From Ochrobactrum sp. BTU1 (GTDB lineage: Bacteria > Pseudomonadota > Alphaproteobacteria > Rhizobiales > Rhizobiaceae), in NCBI GenBank assembly GCA_018798825.1, contig CP076355.1, forward strand, positions 186,001 through 250,000: a stretch of 64,000 bases of DNA, written 5' to 3'. Shown here piece by piece: positions 45,807 to 54,824 of the stretch (position 1 is the stretch's first letter; each line of letters starts with the position of its first letter). A model generated the notes under the pieces. That model was not told the origin of the DNA, did no database searches, and saw only the letters and a program-made list of their open reading frames with translations. A program made the translations under genes and the position numbers.

Positions 45807-46464
45807 TCAGAACGTTGCATTGGTGCGCTTGATGGCCTGGCTTTCGCCGGCCTTTCCGGTGGGCTCTTTCAGCTATAGCATTGGGCTGGAACGTGCGGTT
45901 CATGATGGTCTGGTAACCGATGTTGAGGGACTGCAAACGTGGCTGCAATCGCTCATCAAGTATGGGTCAGGCTGGAATGATGCTGTCCTGTTTGCGGAAA
46001 GCTGGCGAAAGGCCGTTTCAGGTGGTGACCTTCAGGAAGTAGCGGAGCTTGGCGCAGCACTAGCAGGTTCCCACGAACGGCGCATGGAAACTATGTTGCA
46101 AGGCTCTGCATTTTTGGTGGCTGCCGAACCTTGGGATCATGTAATTTTCAGACGCCTGCCGTCTGAATGTGCTTATCCTGTTGCGGTGGGTGCCGTGTCC
46201 GGCGCGCACGGCATTCCGCTGGGATTGGCACTGAGCGCCTATCTACAGGCTTTTTGCATCAATCTTCTGCAAGCATCCATTCGGCTTTCCGTTACTGGGC
46301 AAGCGGGCGTTACAAGCCTGATGGCAGCTTTGGAGCCAACGCTTGTTACGACGGCTGCAAGGGCTGCTCAATCCATATTGGATGACCTTGGTTCGGCAAC
46401 ATTTCTTGCTGAAATCATGGCCATGAAACACGAAACACAGCATTCGAGGCTTTTCCGCTCATGA
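45778..46464 (+). CDS. ureF: urease accessory protein UreF
   Basis: 228 residues from the ATG at 45778, inside the His-tail of ureE; longer in-frame extensions only translate ureE sequence in another frame. The core [24 protein letters not shown], the Gly/Ala-rich [18 protein letters not shown], and helices ending near HSRLFRS are typical. UreF bridges UreD and UreG and gates GTP hydrolysis during nickel insertion. It overlaps ureG by 4 bp (ATGA). Confidence 0.94.
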   Translation: MSITTTITTDQNVALVRLMAWLSPAFPVGSFSYSIGLERAVHDGLVTDVEGLQTWLQSLIKYGSGWNDAVLFAESWRKAVSGGDLQEVAELGAALAGSHERRMETMLQGSAFLVAAEPWDHVIFRRLPSECAYPVAVGAVSGAHGIPLGLALSAYLQAFCINLLQASIRLSVTGQAGVTSLMAALEPTLVTTAARAAQSILDDLGSATFLAEIMAMKHETQHSRLFRS

Positions 46465-47072
46465 CACAAAAAAACGGACCTTTGCGCGTTGGTATCGGTG
46501 GCCCCGTAGGCTCGGGAAAGACGACTTTAACGGAGAAACTCTGCAAGGCCTTACGCGAGAAATATTCCATTGCGGTAATCACAAACGATATTTACACGCG
46601 GGAGGATGCGCTCATTCTCGCCAAACATCAGGCCTTGTCTGAAGATCGCATCATGGGTGTGGAGACAGGCGGGTGTCCGCACACGGCGATCCGCGAAGAC
46701 GCTTCAATCAATCTTCAGGCGATTGCCGAGATGAACAAGCGGTTTCCCGATCTGGATATCGTTTTCATCGAATCTGGCGGTGACAATCTTGCAGCAACAT
46801 TTTCGCCCGATCTCGCGGATCTGACGCTTTATGTAATTTCCGTTTGTCAGGGCGAGGAAATACCGCGCAAGGGCGGGCCGGGCATCACGCGGTCCGACTT
46901 TCTTGTGATTAATAAGAGCGATCTTGCGCCATATGTTCATGTTGATCTCGATATCATGAATGGCGACGCTGCGCGGATGCGTGGCAAGCGTCCTTATGGA
47001 TTTACTGATCTGCATCGCGGCAAGGGTGTGCAGGAGGTTGTGGATTTCATTTTGGAGAACGGCAATCTTTAG
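46461..47072 (+). CDS. ureG: urease accessory GTPase UreG
   Basis: 203 residues. The P-loop is [11 protein letters not shown], and [17 protein letters not shown] holds the nickel-binding Cys-Pro-His. [15 protein letters not shown] is the switch region and NKSDLAP the guanine-specificity motif. It is a SIMIBI GTPase that delivers nickel to UreABC. It is the last gene of the operon, overlapping the convergent LysR gene by 4 bp. Confidence 0.97.
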   Translation: MTQKNGPLRVGIGGPVGSGKTTLTEKLCKALREKYSIAVITNDIYTREDALILAKHQALSEDRIMGVETGGCPHTAIREDASINLQAIAEMNKRFPDLDIVFIESGGDNLAATFSPDLADLTLYVISVCQGEEIPRKGGPGITRSDFLVINKSDLAPYVHVDLDIMNGDAARMRGKRPYGFTDLHRGKGVQEVVDFILENGNL

Positions 47073-47995
47073 AGATTCATGCGTCGGCACATGGCGATGA
47101 AACTCTTAACTGCCTGCGATGCCTCGCTTTTACGAAAAGCCAGTGCCACGTCGGACGTGGTGGAAATTCCAGCAACATCGATATAGCGAATGCCGGGCAA
47201 GCCCACAGCACTTAGCGATTTTGGCGCAAGTGCCACGCCCATCCCGATAGATACGCGGCTCGCAATTTCGGTGAAATCGAGCGCTTGAGCGCTGATGTTG
47301 GGTTCAAAGCCTGCGATGTGACAGGCTTCGATGGTTGTACCGTGAAATCCGATATCGGCTGGCTGACGCGGGGTGATGAAGATTTCATCCTTGAGTGACG
47401 GAAGCTCAATGGTAGCTTGATGCGCCAGCGGGTGCGTTTCGCTGAGAACTGCAACAAGCGGCTCCTTTCTCACCACTAGGCTGGTGAGACCAGGCAGAAG
47501 AAGCGCAGGCCACCGCACGAAACCCATGTCGAGGAGCCCTTCGGAAATGCGCGTCAATTGCATCCGCAGCTCCATCTCGACCAGATTGACCGAAACGTCG
47601 GGATATTCCTGCTTGAACTTGCGAATGGTCTCGAACACTACGCCCGAATAGGCAGCAGAGGCGACATAGCCGATGGAAATCTGGCCAATTTCACCACGCC
47701 CGGCACGGTTGACCGCAATCATCGTCGCATCGACCTGCATGAGTATTTTGACTGCCTCGCGATAAAGCACTTCGCCTGATTGCGTCAGTTGAACGGCGCG
47801 TCGCGAGCGATCAAGAAGAGGTGCACCGAGAATGGTTTCCAGCGCCATGATCTGCTGGCTGAGACCGGGTTGGGCAATGCCAAGTTTTGCAGCTGCCCGT
47901 TCAAAGTTCTTCTCCTCAACAAGCGCGCAGAAATAACGCAAATGTCGAAGTTCAAAGGATCTGGACGTAAGGAGCTTGCTGCGCTGTTCCGGCAT
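47069..47995 (-). CDS. LysR-family regulator next to the siderophore receptor
   Basis: 308 residues from the ATG at 47995; a TTG-initiated extension to 48049 would cover the putative operator. The N-terminal helix-turn-helix is [36 protein letters not shown], followed by an effector domain with [29 protein letters not shown], in the style of the CatM/BenM branch. It is divergent from the FhuA-like receptor gene, with a T-N11-A palindrome between them at 48040-48056. Control of the siderophore operon is inferred. It could instead act on the urease operon, which ends at its 3' side. Confidence 0.9.
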   Translation of the reverse strand: MPEQRSKLLTSRSFELRHLRYFCALVEEKNFERAAAKLGIAQPGLSQQIMALETILGAPLLDRSRRAVQLTQSGEVLYREAVKILMQVDATMIAVNRAGRGEIGQISIGYVASAAYSGVVFETIRKFKQEYPDVSVNLVEMELRMQLTRISEGLLDMGFVRWPALLLPGLTSLVVRKEPLVAVLSETHPLAHQATIELPSLKDEIFITPRQPADIGFHGTTIEACHIAGFEPNISAQALDFTEIASRVSIGMGVALAPKSLSAVGLPGIRYIDVAGISTTSDVALAFRKSEASQAVKSFIAMCRRMNL

Positions 47996-48039
47996 GGCTG
48001 TTTCTTTGAATAATTCAAAACTATGGCGATTTTGATTAG

Positions 48040-48056
48040 CATAACTCAAACTTATG
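48040..48056. promoter_or_regulatory. LysR-type T-N11-A binding site candidate
   Basis: CATAA-N7-TTATG is a perfect inverted repeat that meets the T-N11-A rule of LysR operators. It lies 45 bp upstream of the regulator start and 80 bp upstream of the receptor start. Confidence 0.5.
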
Positions 48057-48135
48057 AAAAATACGCCCTTGAATTATTGGATAGATTACGAAAAGATGAT
48101 TAATGGAGTCCAGTTTAAACCTTGAGGGGATCAAA

Positions 48136-50292
48136 GTGAAAATCCTGGCCCGAAACCGCCACGCATTATCGGTCGTCATTCTTTCCGGCACAACCTTCGC
48201 TGCCATCGTTGCAGCACATGCGCAGGAAACAGCAAGCCCCACCGTGCTTGCACCGATTGTTGTGAATAGCGGTTCGGAAGATCCAACCGCTCCCGTCAAA
48301 GGCTATGTTGCCAGAACAAGCATCAGCGCGACCAAGACCGGCACACCGCTGGTTGAAACCCCGCAGTCTATTTCGGTCATTACGGCTGACCAGTTGAAAG
48401 CGCAGGATGCGCAAACCCTTGGGCAAGCGCTTGGCTATACGCCGGGTGTGGTTTCCGAACCCTATGGTTCCGACCCGCGCTTTGATTCACCGCTGATCCG
48501 TGGTTTTGATGGCCGTCAGGTGCAGTTCTTAAACGGTCTTCGCCTGATGCGCACTGCAGGTGCCTCGGCGGTTGATCCTTATATGCTTGAGCGTATCGAA
48601 GTGGTGCGCGGACCTGCTTCGGTGATGTTCGGTCAGGGTAATCCCGGTGGCCTGATCAATATGATCAGCAAGCGCCCGACGTTTGAGAAGTTCGGCGAGA
48701 TCGGCGTTCAGGCTGGCAGCTATGACACCTATGGCACCTATTTCGATTTTGGCGGTCCTGTCGCGGAAAGTGATCAGTTTGCTTATCGCCTGACGGGCAT
48801 GGTGCGCAAAGCTGGCACACAGACTGACTATCTCGACAATGATCGCTATTTCATCGCGCCCGCTTTCACATGGAAGCCGGATGAAGATACCAAGCTCACC
48901 ATTCTCACCAGCTTCCAGCATGACAATCCAAGCTCACCTTCGGGCTTGCCTGCACAGCTCACATTGAACGCGACCGATTACAGCCTGCCACGCGACTTCT
49001 ATGTCGGCGATCCAAGCTATGACGATTCAAGCCGCAATGTCGTCAATCTCGGTTATGAGCTTGAACATCGCATCAACGAAACATGGACCTTCCGGCAGAA
49101 CGCGCGTTATACCAATCAACGCTGGGATTATACGGCGCTTGGCATGGCATCGACCGGTCTCGCAAAGGACGGCCGCACGATCAACCGCACGGCCACAGTT
49201 CAGAACGAACGCCTGAACACGTTCAATATCGATAATAATCTGGTCGCCGAGTTCGATACAGGTCTGGTCGAGCACAAGTTTCTTGTCGGTGTCGACTATC
49301 GCTATTTCGACAATAGTGCCGGAACGCAGTTCTGGAGTGCGACCACACTGGATGCCTACAACCCTGTCTATGGTGGGCCGATCAAGTACCTGACCGCGAA
49401 GCCGACCGTTAACACGCTTGTCGATTCCCGCATGACGCAGGTTGGTATCTATGCGCAGGACGAGCTGGCCTATGAAAACTGGCGCGCGACTTTCGCTCTG
49501 CGTCAGGATTGGGCTTCGACCCGCGGCACCTCTACCAATCGCAATACCAATACACCACGCCCGCTTGATCAGGATGATGAGAAACTGACCGGCCGTGCAG
49601 GCCTTGGTTATGTGTTTGACAATGGCATCGCGCCTTATGTCAGCTATTCGACTTCGTTTGAACCTGTAGCAGTTTCGGCAACCGCAGGTGTATTGCAGCC
49701 AACGACCGGCAAGCAGTGGGAAGCAGGCGTAAAATATCAGCCAAATGGCTGGGATGGTTATTTTGCTGCAGCGGTTTATGATCTGCGCCAGCAGAATGTG
49801 CCAATCAGCGTTCCGCTGCCGGGCGGAACCGGTTCCACGACTGAACAGATCGGCGAAATTCAGGTTAAGGGGCTTGAGCTTGAAGGTGTGACCAGCCTTG
49901 CCCAAGGCCTCGATCTGCGTGCAGCCTACACCTATATGAAGGCCGAAATCGTAAGCGGCAAGGATGACGGAAATCGTCCGCCGAACGTGCCAGAACATGC
50001 AGCCAGCCTTTGGCTTGATTACACCTTCCAAGAAGGTTCCGTGCTTGAAGGATTTGGCGTTGGTGGCGGTGTGCGCTATCTTGGCCAGCGCTTTGGCGAT
50101 ACAGGGAATACGCTTGATCTTGATGGCGTGACCCTCGCCGATGCTGCAATCCACTATCAGAAGGATCACATCAGGGCGTCGCTCAATATCAAGAATATTG
50201 CGGACAAGAAGTATGTCGCAAGTTGCAGTTCTTTCGGATGTAACTATGGTGACGGCAGAACCTATATGAGCAAGCTGACATTTACATGGTAA
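48136..50292 (+). CDS. TonB-dependent hydroxamate-siderophore receptor, FhuA/FoxA-like
   Basis: 718 residues from a GTG at 48136 with GAGGGG 7 nt upstream; an ATG at 48103 lacks a site and would extend the signal peptide. The signal peptide ends ...VAAHAQ. The plug domain has TKTGTPLVETPQSISVITADQL, PLIRGFDGRQVQFLNGLR and MLERIEVVRGPASVMFGQGNPGGLINMISKRP. The C-terminus contains the Cys pair and ends YMSKLTFTW, as in ferrichrome and ferrioxamine receptors. It is followed by a binding protein (7-bp overlap) and a permease. The exact siderophore is unknown. Confidence 0.9.
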   Translation: MKILARNRHALSVVILSGTTFAAIVAAHAQETASPTVLAPIVVNSGSEDPTAPVKGYVARTSISATKTGTPLVETPQSISVITADQLKAQDAQTLGQALGYTPGVVSEPYGSDPRFDSPLIRGFDGRQVQFLNGLRLMRTAGASAVDPYMLERIEVVRGPASVMFGQGNPGGLINMISKRPTFEKFGEIGVQAGSYDTYGTYFDFGGPVAESDQFAYRLTGMVRKAGTQTDYLDNDRYFIAPAFTWKPDEDTKLTILTSFQHDNPSSPSGLPAQLTLNATDYSLPRDFYVGDPSYDDSSRNVVNLGYELEHRINETWTFRQNARYTNQRWDYTALGMASTGLAKDGRTINRTATVQNERLNTFNIDNNLVAEFDTGLVEHKFLVGVDYRYFDNSAGTQFWSATTLDAYNPVYGGPIKYLTAKPTVNTLVDSRMTQVGIYAQDELAYENWRATFALRQDWASTRGTSTNRNTNTPRPLDQDDEKLTGRAGLGYVFDNGIAPYVSYSTSFEPVAVSATAGVLQPTTGKQWEAGVKYQPNGWDGYFAAAVYDLRQQNVPISVPLPGGTGSTTEQIGEIQVKGLELEGVTSLAQGLDLRAAYTYMKAEIVSGKDDGNRPPNVPEHAASLWLDYTFQEGSVLEGFGVGGGVRYLGQRFGDTGNTLDLDGVTLADAAIHYQKDHIRASLNIKNIADKKYVASCSSFGCNYGDGRTYMSKLTFTW

Positions 50293-51203
50293 CAGGCCCG
50301 CAACGCGGATCGTTAGTCTCTGCATCTAAAATCAGCCGCCGGAAAGCCCTTGGCCTTCTGGCGGCTTTGGCTTTGCCGAATGTGGCACGCGCCAATCCAT
50401 TTCCGCGTATTGCGGCAATCGATTGGGCCATGCTCGAATGTCTGGTGGCATTGGGTGTCACGCCGATTGCGGCAACAGAGCTGATCCGGTTTCGTGAAGA
50501 TGCGGTTGAGCCGCAATTGCCTGCTTCGGTTGTCGATCTCGGTCTGCGTGGTTCGCCGAATTTCGAGCTGCTTTATCTGCTCAAGCCTGATCTGATCCTG
50601 AGTTCCCCTTTTTATACCCGGCATGAAGAGGCGATGAAATCGATAGCGCCGATCATGTCGTTGCCGTTTTACGTGCGCGGCGAGGGGCCCTATGAGAAGT
50701 CGCTGCAAGCTGTAACGGCGCTGGGCGATAAGCTTGAACTCAGCGCCAAAGCATCAAGTGTTATTGAGGCTCAGGCGAAGTTTATTGCCGAGACCAAAGA
50801 GACGTTGAAACCTTTTGCATCGCGCCCGACCTACCTCATCAATATTGGCGATGCGCGCCATTTCCGCGCTTTCGGCAATGACAGCATGTTTGGTGATGTG
50901 CTGGAGCGGCTTGGTCTGCCAAACGCTTGGACGGATCGCTCGCGCTTTACATTTGCGGCCCCCGTTCCGCTGGAAAATCTGGCAGCAAATCCTGATGCGC
51001 GCATCATCATCATCTCGGATATTCCAGTTGAATCGCGCAACAGCCTGCGCAACAGCGTGATCTGGCAATCGCTCAAACCTGTCCGCGACGGCCGTGTCTA
51101 TATGGTGGGTAACATCAATCCCTATGGCGGACTGACCGCCGGATTGCGATTTGCACGGCTTCTGAGCCGGGCGTTGCAGGCAAGCGGCGAGGCATTCCTG
51201 TGA
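50286..51203 (+). CDS. periplasmic iron-siderophore binding protein, FhuD-like
   Basis: 305 residues. The N-terminus has a twin-arginine type signal (SRRKALGLLAALALPNVARA), then a class III binding fold: IAAIDWAMLECLVALGVTPIAA, VDLGLRGSPNFELLYLLKPDLILSSPF and NPYGGLTAGLRFARLLSRAL. A Tat-type signal is familiar for FhuD homologues. It picks up the ferric hydroxamate from the receptor. The start overlaps the receptor stop by 7 bp and the end overlaps fhuB by 4 bp. Confidence 0.88.
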   Translation: MVTGPQRGSLVSASKISRRKALGLLAALALPNVARANPFPRIAAIDWAMLECLVALGVTPIAATELIRFREDAVEPQLPASVVDLGLRGSPNFELLYLLKPDLILSSPFYTRHEEAMKSIAPIMSLPFYVRGEGPYEKSLQAVTALGDKLELSAKASSVIEAQAKFIAETKETLKPFASRPTYLINIGDARHFRAFGNDSMFGDVLERLGLPNAWTDRSRFTFAAPVPLENLAANPDARIIIISDIPVESRNSLRNSVIWQSLKPVRDGRVYMVGNINPYGGLTAGLRFARLLSRALQASGEAFL

Positions 51204-53173
51204 CCCGTGGCGGACTGATTTCAAGCGCTGTAATCGGCATTATGATTGCTCTTGGGCTGTTTCTCTGGAACGCCAACGCGTTTTTGCCTTTTGCGCAATG
51301 GCCTTCGCTGCCGTTTAATCCGCAAAACATGAGTACCGAGCAGGTCATCCTGGCCTATGCGCTGTTTCCGCGTGCTTCCGTTGCGATTTTTGCCGGTGCA
51401 GCACTGGGGCTGGCGGGTGCGTTGCTGCAGCGTTTGCTCAACAACCCGATTGCCGATCCATCGACGCTTGGTGTGTCATCGGGCGCGCAGCTGGCAATCG
51501 TTACGGCAACGCTGTTCTTCCCGACAGTGCTTGACCAGTTTCGGTGGGCGGTGGCGCTTTCGGGTGCTGGTGTTGCGACCGCAATCGTGTTTCTGCTTGG
51601 CTGGCGCAGTCGGCTTGAGCCAGTGACGATGGTTGTGTCCGGTCTTCTGATCGGTGTGACATGCAGTGCGATTTCCGCCGCGATGACGCTATCGCAAGGC
51701 CAGTATCTCATGTCGCTTGTGACATGGAACGGCGGTTCGCTGAGCCAGCAGGACTGGTCATCGACAGTCGCTCTTGCTTTGCAATTCCTCGTCTGCCTCA
51801 TTGCCGCAGTCATGCTGAGCCGTCCGCTGACACTAGCAGGCCTTGGCGATAGCAGCGCTCGCTCGCTGGGTGTTCCGCTGGCATGGCTGCGTGTGGCGGT
51901 CGTGGCTGTTGCGGTGGTGCTGAGTGCCGGCGTTGCGGCCAGTGTCGGGCTTGTCAGTTTTATCGGTCTGGCTGCCCCTGCAATCGTCCGTGGCTTCGGG
52001 GTCAGAAAGCCGGGTTCAAATCTGCTGGCGTCACCTTTTGCTGGTGCCGTTCTTCTCTGGATCTGCGACGGAGCGGTGCAAGTTTTCGGCGCAAATCTGG
52101 GTGAGACTTTCCCGACAGGCGCAGTTACCGCGCTGATCGGCGGGCCTTTGCTGCTCTGGCTCATTCCGCGTGTGCGTTCGACAGGATCGCAGCAATCCTC
52201 ATCTGCACAGGTTTTCAGACGTGCTTCAAATGCCAAACTTGGCTTGCTGCTCATCGCTCTGCTGGTCGCCGCTTTTCTCGCTCTTGCGCTTGCGCGCACG
52301 CCGGAAGGCTGGTTGCTTCTGACAGGCGAAAATCTTCGCGATATCCTGCCTTTGCGCTGGCCGCGTCTTCTGGCTGCCGCTGCCGCAGGCAGTCTGCTTG
52401 CAATGGCGGGCGCTGTCCTTCAGCGCCTCACAGGCAACCCGCTGGCAAGCCCGGAAGTAATCGGCGTCAGTGGCGGAGCAGGCATAGGCTTTGCTTTAGC
52501 ACTGACAATTTTCGCGGCACCCAATAATGCGCAATTGCTGCTTTGCGCGTCCATTGGTGCGCTGATTGCCATGCTGGTTGTATTGAGCTTTGCGAGCCGC
52601 AGAAGGCTCTCATCCGCACGCTTGCTGCTGGCCGGCATTTCGGTCGGTTCGCTCGCATCTGCCATATTGAGCATCTTCCTCTCGATCGGCGATCAGCGGT
52701 CGTGGCAGATTCTTGCCTGGCTCAGCGGTTCATCGGCAACGGCAACGCCGGAAAGTTCGCTTTTCCTTGTCGTGCTGACATTCACAGTGATTGGGCTGGC
52801 ATTGCTCGCGTCTCGCTGGTTGACCATCCTGCCGCTGGGGCAGACGATTCCAGTCTCGCTTGGTTTGCCGGTGCGGTCTGCGCGGATATTGACGATCCTG
52901 CTTGCCGCAATTGCCAGTGCCGCCGCATCGCTTCTCGTCGGCCCTTTGAGCTTCGTGGGGCTGATGGCGCCGCATATGACGCGCCGTATGGGCTTTGATC
53001 AGGCTCAGTCGCATGTCGTGGCATCAGCCGTGCTGGGCGCGCTTTTGATGGTGATTGCCGATCTTGGTTCGCGCAATGCGACCTTCCCCTATGAGTTACC
53101 GCTGGGCCTTTTCGCAGCTTTGGTCGGTGCGCCCTATCTCGCCTGGGCACTCGCATCGGCCCGGAAATCGTGA
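51200..53173 (+). CDS. fhuB: ferric-hydroxamate ABC permease, fused double FhuB
   Basis: 657 residues starting at a GTG that overlaps the preceding stop (GTGA). Two FecCD/BtuC-type permease halves are fused, as in E. coli FhuB. In each half the signature is duplicated: GAALGLAGALLQRLLNNPIADPSTLGVSSGAQLAI and SLLAMAGAVLQRLTGNPLASPEVIGVSGGAGIGF, then VSFIGLAAPAIVR and LSFVGLMAPHMTR. About 20 membrane spans. The cognate ATPase (FhuC) is not in the window, so it must be encoded elsewhere or borrowed. The last codons and stop lie in a palindromic repeat (53161-53184). Confidence 0.92.
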   Translation: MTRGGLISSAVIGIMIALGLFLWNANAFLPFAQWPSLPFNPQNMSTEQVILAYALFPRASVAIFAGAALGLAGALLQRLLNNPIADPSTLGVSSGAQLAIVTATLFFPTVLDQFRWAVALSGAGVATAIVFLLGWRSRLEPVTMVVSGLLIGVTCSAISAAMTLSQGQYLMSLVTWNGGSLSQQDWSSTVALALQFLVCLIAAVMLSRPLTLAGLGDSSARSLGVPLAWLRVAVVAVAVVLSAGVAASVGLVSFIGLAAPAIVRGFGVRKPGSNLLASPFAGAVLLWICDGAVQVFGANLGETFPTGAVTALIGGPLLLWLIPRVRSTGSQQSSSAQVFRRASNAKLGLLLIALLVAAFLALALARTPEGWLLLTGENLRDILPLRWPRLLAAAAAGSLLAMAGAVLQRLTGNPLASPEVIGVSGGAGIGFALALTIFAAPNNAQLLLCASIGALIAMLVVLSFASRRRLSSARLLLAGISVGSLASAILSIFLSIGDQRSWQILAWLSGSSATATPESSLFLVVLTFTVIGLALLASRWLTILPLGQTIPVSLGLPVRSARILTILLAAIASAAASLLVGPLSFVGLMAPHMTRRMGFDQAQSHVVASAVLGALLMVIADLGSRNATFPYELPLGLFAALVGAPYLAWALASARKS

Positions 53174-53184
53174 ACGATTTTCGG
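53161..53184. repeat. partial palindromic repeat covering the fhuB stop
   Basis: CCGGAAATCGTGAACGATTTTCGG is a near-perfect inverted repeat with the CCGAAAA/TTTTCGG outline of the other dispersed palindromes. Its left arm contains the last codons and the TGA of fhuB. Confidence 0.5.
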
Positions 53185-53254
53185 AAAGCATGATGCACAG
53201 ATTTAAATATTCGGAGCGTCCTTTGTGCGTTCTTTTGCCGAAAGGGATAATCTG

Positions 53255-53857
53255 ATGAATACGAACACGCCGCTCTTGATGGATTCTCCGGAGCGATACG
53301 GGCTTGTGAGCCGGATTCTACATTGGGCAATGGCCTATATTCTGCTCTGGCAGTTTATGATGATCCTTTCGTGGAAAATGGTTGGCCCTTCACCGATGCT
53401 TGATACCATCCGGGTTTTCGGTCCGGCACATGGAACGGTCGGGTTTCTGACGATTGTATTGGTTGTCGTGCGTGCCATCTGGGCATTCATCAATCGCAAT
53501 CAGCGCCCGCCGCATCAAGCAAGACTGATGGGCAAACTGGCGCGCATTGCACATAATGCATTCTATGTGCTGCTGTTCGCCATTCCGGCTCTGGCGCTGT
53601 TTCGCGCTTATGGCAGCGGTAAGGGACGCGAGCAATGGGGCATCAATATTGTCCCTGCAACGGGCGAGAAAGTGGAATGGATGATGGCACCCGCAAATGC
53701 GCTGCACAGCCTGCTTTCATGGGTTCTGTGCGTGTTGATTGTCGCCCACATACTGGCCGCACTGTTTCATCGCTTGGTTCTTAAAGACGGCATTCTCTCA
53801 CGCATGGCTGGCCCGATGCGCTCCAAATTCAGAGTTTTGCCGCAAGGAAATCGATAA
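53255..53857 (+). CDS. cytochrome b561 family membrane protein
   Basis: 200 residues from the ATG at 53255 (AAAGGGATAATCTG upstream). Four membrane spans with the expected heme-ligand His: SRILHWAMAYILLWQF, GPAHGTVGFLTIVLVVVRAIW, ARIAHNAFYVLLFAIPAL and LHSLLSWVLCVLIVAHILAALFHRLVLKDG. It is a di-heme quinol/superoxide-linked electron carrier by family. Placed 81 bp after fhuB, it may belong to the siderophore operon and could supply electrons for ferric reduction, but this is only inference. The end overlaps the convergent LysR gene by 29 bp. Confidence 0.85.
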   Translation: MNTNTPLLMDSPERYGLVSRILHWAMAYILLWQFMMILSWKMVGPSPMLDTIRVFGPAHGTVGFLTIVLVVVRAIWAFINRNQRPPHQARLMGKLARIAHNAFYVLLFAIPALALFRAYGSGKGREQWGINIVPATGEKVEWMMAPANALHSLLSWVLCVLIVAHILAALFHRLVLKDGILSRMAGPMRSKFRVLPQGNR

Positions 53858-54716
53858 AGGCACGGATACGCGCGGCGAGGTGAGGGTGGCCGGGGAAAAC
53901 CGCATGGATTTTCTCAGGCTCCGATGGCGACCATGCGGCCAGCACTTCCACCAGTCGCCCGCTTGCCAGATCATCGGCAACAGTATGCTCTCCGGTCTTC
54001 ATCAGCCCACCACCTTCAAGGCAGATGCGTCTTAGGATCGTGCCGTCGCTGCCAAGAAAATTGCCGGAAACCACCTGTCGAATGCTATGACCCGTATCCG
54101 GGTCGGCAAACTCCCATTCGCTCGGCTGGAAATTATAGCGCAGACAATTATGCGTTTTGAGGTCTTCCGGTCTCTGTGGCGTGCCGTGCTTTTCCAGATA
54201 AAGCGGAGAGGCAACTACCAGCCGCCGCATCAGAGTGATTGGGCGGGCTTTCAAAGCCGAATCCTTCAAGACGCCGGAGCGGATCGCAAGATCGGTTCGC
54301 TCCTGCCAGAGATCGATAATGCTGTCGTTTAACGTAATATCCAGCTCGACCTCCGGATATAGTTTCAGAAATTCAGGCACCAGCGGCATGATGACCGTTG
54401 CACCAAAGCCGACCGTCGAACTGACACGCAAAGGGCCGCGTACTGCTGCCTTTGCGCCATCGGTGATGCGCGCCTCCATTTCAGTCAACCGGTCGAGCAG
54501 GCTGCGCGCTTCCGCCAGATAGATTTCACCTTCCGGTGTCGGCGTCAGACTGCGGGTGGACCGCACCAGCAAACGCACCTGCAAGCGATCTTCCAGCCTC
54601 GAGACAAGACGGCTGATCGCTGACGGTGTCATGTTGAGCTGACGGGCGGCAGCGGAAAAACTGCCTGTTGCCACTGCGCGCGCAAAGACTTCCATTTCAC
54701 CAAAGCGATTATCCAA
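53829..54716 (-). CDS. LysR-family transcriptional regulator
   Basis: 295 residues starting at a TTG (54716) with AGGTG upstream; an internal ATG at 54695 is the alternative. The helix-turn-helix is MEVFARAVATGSFSAAARQLNMTPSAISRLVSRLEDRL, and the effector domain has the GPLRVSSTVGFGATVIMPLVPEFLKLYPEVELDI wording of the group controlling small oxidoreductase/efflux clusters. It is divergent from an MFS exporter and an aldo-keto reductase gene, the probable targets. An inverted repeat TATCA-N11-TGATA at 54757-54777 is a candidate operator. Confidence 0.9.
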   Translation of the reverse strand: MDNRFGEMEVFARAVATGSFSAAARQLNMTPSAISRLVSRLEDRLQVRLLVRSTRSLTPTPEGEIYLAEARSLLDRLTEMEARITDGAKAAVRGPLRVSSTVGFGATVIMPLVPEFLKLYPEVELDITLNDSIIDLWQERTDLAIRSGVLKDSALKARPITLMRRLVVASPLYLEKHGTPQRPEDLKTHNCLRYNFQPSEWEFADPDTGHSIRQVVSGNFLGSDGTILRRICLEGGGLMKTGEHTVADDLASGRLVEVLAAWSPSEPEKIHAVFPGHPHLAARIRAFIDFLAAKL

Positions 54717-54824
54717 AGCATCACCTGTGAATTTGATGAACAGTTATATGCAAGATTATCACTCTTATCATTTGATATCCAGAGAGCGATATGGAGACAA
54801 AGTTAAACAACAGGAACTCCTCCC

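Noticed and set aside
48050..48135. RirA-type box before the siderophore receptor
   Set aside because: Only TGA-N10-TCA spacing was found, one base off the TGA-N9-TCA pattern, and without the surrounding palindrome seen at 16742.
49027..50325. 432-codon minus-strand frame opposite the FhuA-like receptor
   Set aside because: The receptor on the plus strand has signal peptide, plug and barrel motifs; the opposite frame has none and is an antisense artefact.
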